Below, piece by piece: positions 1 to 7,181 of a DNA stretch of 29,962 nucleotides. Within the stretch, counting starts at the first letter, position 1. The number at the start of each line of letters is the position of its first letter. Below the pieces are notes generated by a model that was given only the letters and a program-made list of their open reading frames with translations, searched no databases and had not been told where the DNA came from. The DNA comes from Deinococcus ruber (GTDB lineage: Bacteria; Deinococcota; Deinococci; Deinococcales; Deinococcaceae). A program made the translations under genes and the position numbers. Where the stretch lies: contig NZ_BMQL01000056.1 in the NCBI RefSeq assembly GCF_014648095.1, positions 1-29,962 of the forward strand, read 5' to 3'.

Positions 1-70
1 CTTCTGTGAGCGTCATCTCCTCCCAGACAATTCCCAGCGTTCTTCTGAATCAGACCACTAGTGGGTCACC

Positions 71-246
71 GGGAATTTCCGTTCTGAGACAGTGTCTGGA
101 AACGACCCAAAGATACACCGTTTCCCCACCCTGCCTTACCAGCAACTTGGGAATGTTTAACGTACTTTGGCAACGGGAATTTCTGCTCTGAGACAGTGCC
201 TGCCATCAAAACGACCCAAAGATACACCGTTTCTCCGACCTGCCCT
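71..246. repeat. Imperfect direct duplication, ~66-bp copies 104 bp apart
   Basis: Copies at about 71-136 and 175-246 share the blocks TCTGAGACAGTG and CGACCCAAAGATACACCG, with a small insertion in the second copy. The remaining sequence of each 104-bp period is only weakly similar. A 71-codon minus-strand frame from a TTG start (66-281) spans both copies but has no recognisable domain or ribosome binding site, so I do not call it a gene. The rest of 1-571 holds only the upstream region of the lipoprotein gene; a TTGACA at 411-416 has no good -10 partner. Confidence 0.7.
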
Positions 247-571
247 ATTGGCGATTCGAGAACAAACGTCTGAGTCACCAATGACGCATCGAGACCTTCT
301 AGTTAGAGCCGGTAGTTAGTGCTGGACTTGTCAAAGTAGCCTTAAATGATGTGGCGACGTATCGAATCTCGTCCAGCTTTCACATCGTCGTGCTAAGTCT
401 CATTGTCTTCTTGACACAAGCATATCGGTGATGCTGTCTAGAGATAGAGAGGGCATGCGGGGTCAGTGCCCTACGCGGCCAATCGTGCCCCCGCGCTCTC
501 GACCTTTCGCCTACCGCATCTGCTCCATCGCTAGCCCCCACGCGGGCCTAGAGCGACCCAAAGGACACCCA

Positions 572-1504
572 ATGCACAAGAACCTCCTCATTGCTCTCTT
601 CATCGGCGCCACCACCCTCCTGAGCGCCTGCGGCCCGACTGACGCAACCACTGTCACCCCGCCAGCCAGCGGTGGCGGGACCGTCACCCCGCCCACAACC
701 GTTCCGCCTACACCGGCCAACACGCCCTTTAAATTTCTGACGCACGAAATTACGATTCATGCAGGCGAAACCGTCAAGCTCAGTGCAAATACCCCAATAG
801 GTCTAAGCTTGAACTTCCCTGCGGGAACTGGACTGGCAACGCAATTCGTCATTGTCAACGGTGTGACTGACCCAAATTCTGTTCTGTTGACTACCACGTC
901 AAATACCTACACCTACGACACCTACGCCGTCAGCAGGGGGGTTCAGGAAGTCAATCCAAACTTCGACTGGGTGAAAGTGCACATCATCGGCTCAGCGCCA
1001 GCACCCTGGCTCCACCCGGAAGTGCTAGCAGACAAAGCCGGCGCGGTCGAGAACGAGTTCGTGCGACTCCTGAACATTGCGCGCTCTAAGGGCGGCACCT
1101 GCACCGACAACAGTGGCTCCGGTCTACCAACACAGGTCTGGCCACCCGCACCACCTGTCACGTTAAATGAGCAAGCGAGTGGCGGCCTGCGTATGAAGGC
1201 TAAAGATGCCGTAGTGCGGAGTTGGTACACCCACGAGTCGCCGGAGGACCTGGGGTATTACGATTTTATCGAGCAAGCAGGCATGTATGGTTTCATTAAT
1301 GAAGCGCTGAGTACGGGTGGAACTGGGGCCTTAAGTGATCCGACCTGGACACCCACGTATGAGGCAACGGTAATTCTCCGGGACTTTTTGAACTCTTACT
1401 ATCACTGCGAGATGATGCTGTCTTCGGCGATTGAAGGGGGGGCCAGGTCGCAGTGGGCTGGTACGCTGGGCACGATACGCGACTCGGGTATGACATGTCG
1501 GTGA
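572..1504 (+). CDS. CAP/SCP-domain lipoprotein
   Basis: A 310-aa secreted lipoprotein. The start at 572 is chosen because an AAGGA ribosome binding site lies six bases upstream and the first residues form a lipoprotein signal peptide ending in the lipobox LSAC (Cys20); the longer frame from 428 lacks this. A Pro/Thr/Gly linker follows, then a beta-rich region, then roughly residues 160-305 resemble a divergent CAP domain: an NIAR segment, a THESPE histidine and an HCEMM segment near the end, with Cys residues that could pair. CAP domains occur in secreted bacterial proteins of mostly unknown activity. The gene converges on the pilus operon and is separated from it by a bidirectional terminator, so a shared function is not indicated. 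The lipoprotein call is firm, the CAP call moderate. Confidence 0.75.
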   Translation: MHKNLLIALFIGATTLLSACGPTDATTVTPPASGGGTVTPPTTVPPTPANTPFKFLTHEITIHAGETVKLSANTPIGLSLNFPAGTGLATQFVIVNGVTDPNSVLLTTTSNTYTYDTYAVSRGVQEVNPNFDWVKVHIIGSAPAPWLHPEVLADKAGAVENEFVRLLNIARSKGGTCTDNSGSGLPTQVWPPAPPVTLNEQASGGLRMKAKDAVVRSWYTHESPEDLGYYDFIEQAGMYGFINEALSTGGTGALSDPTWTPTYEATVILRDFLNSYYHCEMMLSSAIEGGARSQWAGTLGTIRDSGMTCR

Positions 1505-1576
1505 TGCCTGTGAGCTTTACGGATCATTCTGGTGCATTGCATGACCCGTTGCTGAAGCTGAACTAGAACAACACAT

Positions 1577-1622
1577 AAACGTAGAGCGCCCGATCTCGAA
1601 GTGGATCGGGCGCTCTACGTTT
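1577..1622. terminator. Bidirectional intrinsic terminator-like hairpin
   Basis: Perfect 19-bp arms (1577-1595 and 1604-1622) enclose an 8-base loop. The arm contains GAGCGCCCGATC with an AAAC/GTTT base. It sits between two convergent stop codons (1504 on plus, 1635 on minus), where a shared terminator would be expected. Flanking T tracts are short. Confidence 0.8.
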
Positions 1623-1634
1623 ACGAATTACCGA

Positions 1635-4259
1635 TTAGCAAGGATTTGCACCACCGCAGCCTGGGTCGAGAACTGGGCCGCCCCCACCTCCGGACGAACC
1701 GCCGCCAGTGTCACCACCTCCGGATGTACCGCCGCCAGCGTCACCACCTCCGGATGTACCGCCGCCAGTGTCACCACCTCCGGACGTACCGCCGCCAGTG
1801 TCACCACCTCCGGATGTACCGCCGCCTCCCGCATTCCCACCTGTGTTGCTTCCTCCCCCTGAGCTACCATCGGCGCTTGGCGGCTCGTGTTCCGCAGGGG
1901 AGCCATCCATGTTGGTAGGCGGATCGCTGCCAGTGTCGAAATCCGGATGGTAGCCAGGAGCCATGCTTTGAAGGTTATTGCGGGGGTCAGCACAGTAAGC
2001 TTTGGAATACCCTGGACGGCAGTCGGCAGCTTCTTTAGGATCGGGCGGCTCGCCTGAACTTCCACCTCCGTTTGAATTACCCACGTAATTGACGGTCACT
2101 GTAAGGTGGTCGCCATCGTGCAGGACGAAGCTCTGGCCGGGGCTGACGCCAGGCGTCACCATTACGCCATTCGCGTTCACCGCGTTCGGTGCAACCACAG
2201 AGTACGTGCCTGTCGGAATATTGTTGCCAAACGCGTCAGTGATAGTGCTGCTGCTGTTCATCTGTACAGTGGCCGGGCCGGTCACCTTCACCACGGTGTT
2301 AGTACTGAGAGGTAGCCCGATAACGTGCAAGATGATGTTCCCTTTCGGAGCTGTATTGCGGTAGGTGACCGATACAGTCTGCAACTGATCTTTACTGATA
2401 TGAATGCTGTACGACGTCTGGAGCGGGGCGTAGGAACCACTGTTCCTCGGCAAGAGTGTGTAGTCGCCGACCGGCAGATAGTCGACGCGAACAGTGCCAT
2501 CCGCAAGTGTGAGATTCAGATTGCTCGGTCCACTGAGGGTGGCCTGCGCCTCATGCCCTTCAAGACCGTTGACGTTAATCATCAGACTGCCGACGTCGCT
2601 GTTGACGGGCGGGGGGGATGTGTTGCCGCCGGTTGAGACGTAGGTGATCGAGATCGTCGTGACCTGCCCGTCTTTGATCGCCAGCATCATGCTGGGGTAT
2701 TGCGGCTGGGCGCTGCTGGTGGTGTCGGGGGTGATGACATAATTGCCCACCGCGAGGTCGCTGATGGTCGTCGTGCCGTCACTCAGGCTGGTGCTGTAGC
2801 TGGTGGCTCCATTGAGCTGGGCGATGGCACTCTGGCCGTTCAGCCCACTCACCTGAATCCGGAGGGTGCCCGTTCCAACCGTCGGTGTCGGGGGCGTCGG
2901 CACACCGCCACTGCTGGCTGGCGGGCTAAACGTCAGCGTCGCACTCCCCATCAGGCCGGGCGTGATGTCCAAGGTCATCGACGGTGCACTGTAGGTGATC
3001 CCGCCGACGTTGACGCTGGTGCCACTGATCACATAGCTGCCGGGGAGCAGACCATGCACGTCGTAGCCGCCCGAGCTCAGGTTCGGCTGCGTCGCGTTCG
3101 AGGGCCCCCGCACCGACACACTGGTCTTCCGGCCGTTCGGCAACCCTATGACATTCAGCACGAACCCGCCTGTCGTCACTTCGTATTTGGCCTGCAGGTA
3201 AATGGTGCCGAAGGTATCAAACAACTTCGCCGGGCTGCCGCCAATCAGCGGTGTGTACTGCTCGCCTCCGGCGGTGATGGTGTTGGCGGTCAACGAATAC
3301 TCGCCCGGCTTCACCGGCGCGTAGTCGGTACTGACGGTCGGATGCTGTCCATCGACTGCTGCATCCGGGCCATGCACGGTGACGTCGGCCGTGGCGCCGC
3401 TCGGCTCGCCCAGCACTGTGACTTTGACCTTGGCCTCGTTCGGAATCACCAGGCCCATTTCGGTGCAGCCCAGGACGCGCGTGATCTTGGGCGTCCGCAG
3501 GCCGATCAGGGCCGCGTCGTCGATACGGGTCGACTGATCCACCGCGATGGGCAGCAGGCCATTCAGCGTGAGCTTCCCACTGGGCGTGTTGATGATGGCG
3601 GCAGGGGTGCCTGCCGGATTGCGCACCAGATGCCCGTTCTCGTCCGTGTACAGGTACGCCCAGCTTAGGCCGGACGCGCTGCCGAGGTTGGTGGTGCGGC
3701 CCTGGAAGTGCCGCAGGATCGACCCGCTGGACAGGTCGATTTTCAGGTTGTGGGCCGGGTACGCCAGGATGTCACCGTTGCTGGGCAGCCCGGTGGGACA
3801 GTCCACGACCCAGGTGTTGGCGTCAGGATGCCCCACGATGTGCTCGACCTTCGACACGCCGTTGGCGGCCACCATCAGCAGGTCGTCGCCGGTGTGTGCC
3901 TGGAGGTCAGGAATCGTCAGGGTCGTCTGGGCATGAATGTCCTGCTGGAGCGGCACATACGTCATGCCGCCTGTCAGCATCACCGCTTCGAAGGCCTGAC
4001 TGGTGCCGGTGACGAAGCCGCCGAAGCCGCCCGGTCCAGTGGTCCGGAACTGCTCCTGCATCATCTGGACCAGCTGGGTGACGTGGATCATGGCGGTCGC
4101 GTCGGTGCTGCGGCTGGCGGCCTGGGAGACGCCTTTGGGTAGGAACGCGACCAGGGCGGTGATGATCAGGACGCCGAGCACGCTGGCAATCAGCACCTCG
4201 ATCAGGGTGAAGCCACGCTGGCGTCGAGTGCGGGCAGGGGAGGGGGGTGGATGGTTCAT
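1635..4259 (-). CDS. Giant multidomain type IV prepilin-like protein with Ig-like repeats and Gly-rich tail
   Basis: An 874-aa protein with a type III signal sequence: basic start, then RRQRG|FTLIEVLIASV, with predicted prepilin-peptidase cleavage after Gly16, Phe at +1 and Glu at +5. Start 4259 is chosen because AGGAG lies 8 nt upstream and the prepilin motif then sits close to the N-terminus. After the pilin helix come a pilin-like globular part, about five repeats of ~85 aa (near residues 276-360, 362-446, 463-540, 555-634 and 640-726) with the pattern hydrophobic-GL...GP...L..G.Y, reminiscent of PEGA or carboxypeptidase-regulatory-like Ig folds, a Cys-containing segment (Cys747, Cys756), and a Gly/Ser/Asp tail of GGGTSGGGDT repeats ending in two Cys. 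Ordinary pilins are 120-200 aa. It is the last gene of the pilus cluster; I infer a tip adhesin or minor pilin. Confidence 0.8.
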   Translation of the reverse strand: MNHPPPSPARTRRQRGFTLIEVLIASVLGVLIITALVAFLPKGVSQAASRSTDATAMIHVTQLVQMMQEQFRTTGPGGFGGFVTGTSQAFEAVMLTGGMTYVPLQQDIHAQTTLTIPDLQAHTGDDLLMVAANGVSKVEHIVGHPDANTWVVDCPTGLPSNGDILAYPAHNLKIDLSSGSILRHFQGRTTNLGSASGLSWAYLYTDENGHLVRNPAGTPAAIINTPSGKLTLNGLLPIAVDQSTRIDDAALIGLRTPKITRVLGCTEMGLVIPNEAKVKVTVLGEPSGATADVTVHGPDAAVDGQHPTVSTDYAPVKPGEYSLTANTITAGGEQYTPLIGGSPAKLFDTFGTIYLQAKYEVTTGGFVLNVIGLPNGRKTSVSVRGPSNATQPNLSSGGYDVHGLLPGSYVISGTSVNVGGITYSAPSMTLDITPGLMGSATLTFSPPASSGGVPTPPTPTVGTGTLRIQVSGLNGQSAIAQLNGATSYSTSLSDGTTTISDLAVGNYVITPDTTSSAQPQYPSMMLAIKDGQVTTISITYVSTGGNTSPPPVNSDVGSLMINVNGLEGHEAQATLSGPSNLNLTLADGTVRVDYLPVGDYTLLPRNSGSYAPLQTSYSIHISKDQLQTVSVTYRNTAPKGNIILHVIGLPLSTNTVVKVTGPATVQMNSSSTITDAFGNNIPTGTYSVVAPNAVNANGVMVTPGVSPGQSFVLHDGDHLTVTVNYVGNSNGGGSSGEPPDPKEAADCRPGYSKAYCADPRNNLQSMAPGYHPDFDTGSDPPTNMDGSPAEHEPPSADGSSGGGSNTGGNAGGGGTSGGGDTGGGTSGGGDTGGGTSGGGDAGGGTSGGGDTGGGSSGGGGGPVLDPGCGGANPC
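1701..1820 (-). repeat. 30-bp tandem repeat coding GGGTSGGGDT
   Basis: Four consecutive near-identical 30-bp units (1701-1730, 1731-1760, 1761-1790, 1791-1820) with partial units on both sides. They encode a 10-residue Gly-rich repeat in the C-terminal tail of the giant prepilin. Being a multiple of three, copy-number change would keep the frame. Confidence 0.92.
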
Positions 4260-4295
4260 CTGGGCAGCTCCTGGAGAAAGAAGGAAGGTGGCTGG

Positions 4296-4330
4296 CGAAA
4301 GACCCACCGCATTCGGTGGGAGGTCTTTCG
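4296..4330 (-). other. Intercistronic hairpin
   Basis: CGAAAGAC plus CCACCG pair with CGGTGG and GTCTTTCG around a 3-base bulge, in the 113-bp gap between a minor prepilin and the giant prepilin. No clear T tract follows on the minus strand, so attenuation or mRNA processing seems likelier than full termination. Confidence 0.5.
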
Positions 4331-4372
4331 GGTGGGTGCCGGGCAGGTGCCTGGCTGCGAACGCCAGCGGGC

Positions 4373-4771
4373 TCAGGGCGTGCCCCCTGGCGCGGTGACG
4401 GTGGCGCTCTGGGTGAAGTCGCCGTCGCCCACCTGCACGCGGTAGGTGGGCGGATCACCACCGAGCGGCTGGATGGTGCCGCTCAGAGCGGGGCGGAGGT
4501 CAGCGCGGCGGTTCTCCTGACTGCTGAGCACCGACTGCAGGTCTTCCGCGGTGAGAGTGAGGGCTGTGGTGTAGGCGGGGTTGCCCTGCTGGATGTTGTG
4601 GGCAACGGCCTGCACCGCGCGGACGGCGTAGGTGCTGAGGAAGGCGGTGCCGGTGGTGCGGGCACTCTGAGTGACGACGATGGCAAAGCTGGTGACGGCC
4701 AGCAGGGCGACCGCGACACTGATAAGAACTTCGATGGTGGTGATGCCGAGGGTGCGTTCAGGACGGTGCAT
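4373..4771 (-). CDS. Minor type IV prepilin-like protein (132 aa)
   Basis: A short protein with a pilin-type N-terminus: RTLG|ITTIEVLISVAVALLAV, where the peptidase would cut after Gly9 and Glu sits at +5. The +1 residue is Ile instead of the usual Phe, a tolerated but less common variant. The hydrophobic helix runs to about residue 32, and the rest is a small soluble domain without Cys. The ATG at 4771 has GGAGGT 4 nt upstream. It lies 14 nt after the previous prepilin gene and is probably co-translated with it. PilV/GspI-like minor pilins have this size and position, but I cannot assign a subtype. Confidence 0.75.
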   Translation of the reverse strand: MHRPERTLGITTIEVLISVAVALLAVTSFAIVVTQSARTTGTAFLSTYAVRAVQAVAHNIQQGNPAYTTALTLTAEDLQSVLSSQENRRADLRPALSGTIQPLGGDPPTYRVQVGDGDFTQSATVTAPGGTP

Positions 4772-4785
4772 GGTGACCTCCGAGG

Positions 4786-5409
4786 TCAGTAGTTCGCGCC
4801 GCCGCCCCCGCGAATGGGCAGGCGTGGATCAAGGGAGCCACCGTCATGCGGCAGATTGACGCTGCCGGCCCCCGGAGCGGGGAAGATCGGCGTGGCATCG
4901 CTGGCGGTGGGACTGGGCGTGGTGCTGCCCGTGTTGTTTCCAGCGTCAGTTTCTGGCGTGCTGGCGTCGGTGGTGCCGGGATCGTCAGCGACGACACCAG
5001 CCGCGCAGGTGCCACTGCGGGCCTGTCCGCTGGTGCTAAGTGTCAGGAAGGTGCACGGCACCTGATCGGCCGTCACGCTCAGCACCCCGTTCACGGTGCC
5101 GTCCGGGGTAATGTCGAGCGCCCCGCTGAGCTGCGCGGCGTTGAACGACTCGGTGTCGGTCCCGGCGCTACTGGTGATGATGAGCTGCCCACCCGACGTC
5201 GCCACGTGGACGTTGGAGCGGTCTTCGACCGCCTGGACGTGGGCGCTTTCCAGCGTGCTGCCCACGCGCTCGACCAGGGTGTGCTGATCCATCGGGTGGT
5301 CCAGCTTCGGGAGTTGCGAGACGGTCACGGTGATGAGCACGGCCATCAGTGCGATGGTCACTACCGCTTCGATCAGCGTGAACCCATTGCGGTGCTGTGA
5401 GGTGTTCAC
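4786..5409 (-). CDS. Minor type IV prepilin, FimT/GspH-like (207 aa)
   Basis: The N-terminus QHRNG|FTLIEAVVTIALMAVLITV is a canonical prepilin signal, with cleavage after Gly9 and Glu at +5. The body resembles FimT/GspH-type pseudopilins in layout, with a possible disulfide between Cys119 and Cys135, followed by a Thr/Pro/Ser/Asp-rich low-complexity tail from about residue 140. The GTG start (5409) overlaps the TGA of the pilA-like gene by 4 nt (GTGA), indicating translational coupling and fixing the start. The role is likely pilus initiation or a minor subunit. The long tail is unusual for the family. Confidence 0.8.
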   Translation of the reverse strand: MNTSQHRNGFTLIEAVVTIALMAVLITVTVSQLPKLDHPMDQHTLVERVGSTLESAHVQAVEDRSNVHVATSGGQLIITSSAGTDTESFNAAQLSGALDITPDGTVNGVLSVTADQVPCTFLTLSTSGQARSGTCAAGVVADDPGTTDASTPETDAGNNTGSTTPSPTASDATPIFPAPGAGSVNLPHDGGSLDPRLPIRGGGGANY

Positions 5410-5792
5410 GGCGCGGTCACCACCTGGTTGTCGTCATAGGTGACGCTGACGCTATAGGTGCGGCTGGTGAGCGGCGAGGCGGTGCAGCGGTCGCCATTCG
5501 GCGCAGCCTCCCAGCCGTTTCCACCATTCGGGGCGGTGACGCCCGTGCTGCCTACATCGTGTGCACCGGAGCAGTCGAGCGTGCCGAAACTGGCGGTAGT
5601 GAACTGCGGATTGCTGGCGAGCAGCGTATTGAGCGCCAGGCGCACCGTCTGGGCATGGACCTGGGCGGCCCGCTTGTTGCCCGTGCTGGTCGCGCCCCGG
5701 TAGCTGGGCAGCAGCACCATAGCGAGCACGGCGATGATCGCCACCACGATCAGTAACTCGATCAGGGTAAACCCCTGCACTTGACGTTTCAT
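5406..5792 (-). CDS. pilA: Type IV major pilin-like protein
   Basis: A 128-aa protein with a short leader, MKRQVQG|FTLIELLIVVAIIAVLAMVLLPSY, the classic type IV pilin signal with Phe+1 and Glu+5. Cys74 and Cys103 could form the C-terminal disulfide loop of type IVa pilins. Size and leader suit the main fibre subunit, polymerised by PilB on PilC and exported through PilQ. The ATG at 5792 has no strong ribosome binding site. A motif shared with the pilB upstream region lies 29 nt before it, suggesting its own promoter and a second transcription unit (pilA plus three prepilins). The symbol is by similarity of architecture; which prepilin is the major subunit is inferred. Confidence 0.85.
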   Translation of the reverse strand: MKRQVQGFTLIELLIVVAIIAVLAMVLLPSYRGATSTGNKRAAQVHAQTVRLALNTLLASNPQFTTASFGTLDCSGAHDVGSTGVTAPNGGNGWEAAPNGDRCTASPLTSRTYSVSVTYDDNQVVTAP

Positions 5793-5803
5793 GGTTTGAT
5801 CGT

Positions 5804-5823
5804 CCCTGCAATCAAGGTGACGT
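5804..5823 (-). promoter_or_regulatory. Shared upstream motif, pilA copy
   Basis: Reads CGTCACCTTGATTGCAGGG on the minus strand. The G of GTCACC lies exactly 29 nt before the pilA ATG, the same spacing as the copy before the probable original pilB start. Conserved sequence plus conserved spacing suggest a promoter or operator for pilus genes. Confidence 0.55.
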
Positions 5824-5846
5824 TTTACAAGCCCCTCTCCAGCAAG

Positions 5847-5873
5847 ACAGCGCCCCCGCTCGGAGGGCGCTGT
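5847..5873 (-). other. Intercistronic hairpin
   Basis: ACAGCGCCC (5847-5855) pairs perfectly with GGGCGCTGT (5865-5873) across a 9-base loop, in the gap between pilC and pilA. No T run follows on the minus strand. It may limit read-through from pilC or protect the 3' end of the upstream message. Confidence 0.55.
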
Positions 5874-5885
5874 GAGGCGACGGCG

Positions 5886-7100
5886 TTATTTTTCCAGCGC
5901 CTGCATCATGCTGGTCATTGGCAGGAACACCGCGACCACAATGGTCCCCACCACCACACCCAAGAAGACCATCAGGAAGGGTTCGAGTGCAGTGGTGAGG
6001 GCTTCGACCTTAGTGGTCACTTCGTCGTTGTAGATCTCGCCCAGGTAAATCAGCGTCTCGTCCAGCCGGGCGTTGTTCTCCGCCGCTCTGAACTGCAGGG
6101 TGTACTGCTCTGGGAATTCTTTGGGGTAGCGCATCAGGACTGGCGCCATCTTGTGTCCGTCGATGGCCGCACGGCGGACCTCGCGCATGTGCTGGGCGTA
6201 CATGGCGTTGCCCGCGATGGCCCCAGAGAGCTGGAGGGTGTTGGCGAGGGGGATCTGATTGGCGAGCATCACCGCGATGGCGCGGCTCATGCGGGCCAGA
6301 ATGAAGGTCTGCATGAGCGGGCCGACCACGAACAGCCGCAGCAGCAGCGTGTCGGTCTTCAGCTTGCCGGCCGGGGTGCTGCGGTACGCCCGGATGGCGA
6401 AGTAGATGCCGCTGATGATCAGCAGAATGGCGAGCGTCACCAGGGGGTTGGACGCGAGTTCCGACACGGTCTTGACCATCTTGGTGATGGGAGGCAGCTC
6501 TGCGTGCAGGCCGTCCAGGATCTTCATGAACGTCGGCACGACGTTCGACATGATGAAGTACGTGACGATCAGGCAGGCGACCATAATGATGACGGGCAGG
6601 GTCAAGCCTTTTTTGACCATCTGGAAGATACGCAGCTGCCATTTGTACATGTCGCCGAGCTCCTTGAGCGGCCGGGCAAGATTGCCGCTTTCAGTCCCCA
6701 TCCGCAAAAAGGCTACGAAGACCGGATCAAAGGCCTTGGCGAACTCCTTGCGAGCGAAGACATCCTCGATGGGCTGGCCTTCTTCCACCTCGACGCGGAT
6801 CTTCTCGACCGCTTCGCGCAGGTAGGTGTTGGTGGTGCTGCGGGCGGCCACGCCCAGCGCTTCGTTCTGAGGGACGTTGCCGCCGAGCAGCTGCGCGAAT
6901 TGCTGGGTGAAGATGGCCTTGTCTTTCAGCCCTGGGGGGCGTCGGCTCCAGGGGAACTCGATGTCCCCGCTCTTCTTGACCTCGGTGGGTGTGAAGCCCA
7001 GGCTGGTGACCTGCTTGTAGGCGTCCTCGGCATTGGGGGCTTCGAGCTTGCCTTTACGCGGGGTGCCCTGGGGATCGTAGGCTTTGTAGCTCCATTTCAT
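5886..7100 (-). CDS. pilC: Type IV pilus inner-membrane platform protein PilC
   Basis: A 404-aa GspF/PilC family protein of normal length. It carries two T2SSF domains (about residues 65-190 and 265-395) and hydrophobic segments near 166-188, 219-238 and 374-396. Features typical of the family are visible: FTQQFAQLL at the start of the first domain and MGTESGNL near residues 134-141. It would form the membrane platform on which the PilB and PilT motors act to add or remove pilin. The ATG at 7100 has AGGAG 5 nt upstream. It lies between the unknown secreted protein and pilA. Confidence 0.95.
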   Translation of the reverse strand: MKWSYKAYDPQGTPRKGKLEAPNAEDAYKQVTSLGFTPTEVKKSGDIEFPWSRRPPGLKDKAIFTQQFAQLLGGNVPQNEALGVAARSTTNTYLREAVEKIRVEVEEGQPIEDVFARKEFAKAFDPVFVAFLRMGTESGNLARPLKELGDMYKWQLRIFQMVKKGLTLPVIIMVACLIVTYFIMSNVVPTFMKILDGLHAELPPITKMVKTVSELASNPLVTLAILLIISGIYFAIRAYRSTPAGKLKTDTLLLRLFVVGPLMQTFILARMSRAIAVMLANQIPLANTLQLSGAIAGNAMYAQHMREVRRAAIDGHKMAPVLMRYPKEFPEQYTLQFRAAENNARLDETLIYLGEIYNDEVTTKVEALTTALEPFLMVFLGVVVGTIVVAVFLPMTSMMQALEK

Positions 7101-7123
7101 GGGATCTCCTGCGGGAGAGAACG

Positions 7124-7149
7124 CGGCGCTCCAATGAGCAGGAGCGCCG
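7124..7149 (-). other. Intercistronic hairpin
   Basis: CGGCGCTCC (7124-7132) and GGAGCGCCG (7141-7149) form a perfect 9-bp stem with an 8-base loop in the 81-bp gap before pilC. There is no T tract. It is one of three such hairpins at the spaced junctions of this cluster. Confidence 0.55.
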
Positions 7150-7181
7150 ACGTGAACAACGGGGAACGGGGGTGGTGTGCC

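Noticed and set aside
428..571. N-terminal extension of the lipoprotein from 428
   Set aside because: It would bury the signal peptide; the ATG at 572 has a proper ribosome binding site and lipobox spacing.
1701..1820. CRISPR array
   Set aside because: The 30-bp units are contiguous with no spacers and encode a Gly-rich protein repeat.
2700..3668. 322-codon plus-strand frame opposite the giant prepilin
   Set aside because: It is an Arg/Gly/His-rich antisense shadow with no motif or start signal.
5804..5823. Sigma-54 promoter reading of the pilus motif (CAC-N5-TTGCA)
   Set aside because: The near-invariant GG of the -24 element is GT, the pilB copy has different spacing, and RpoN is not known from Deinococcus.
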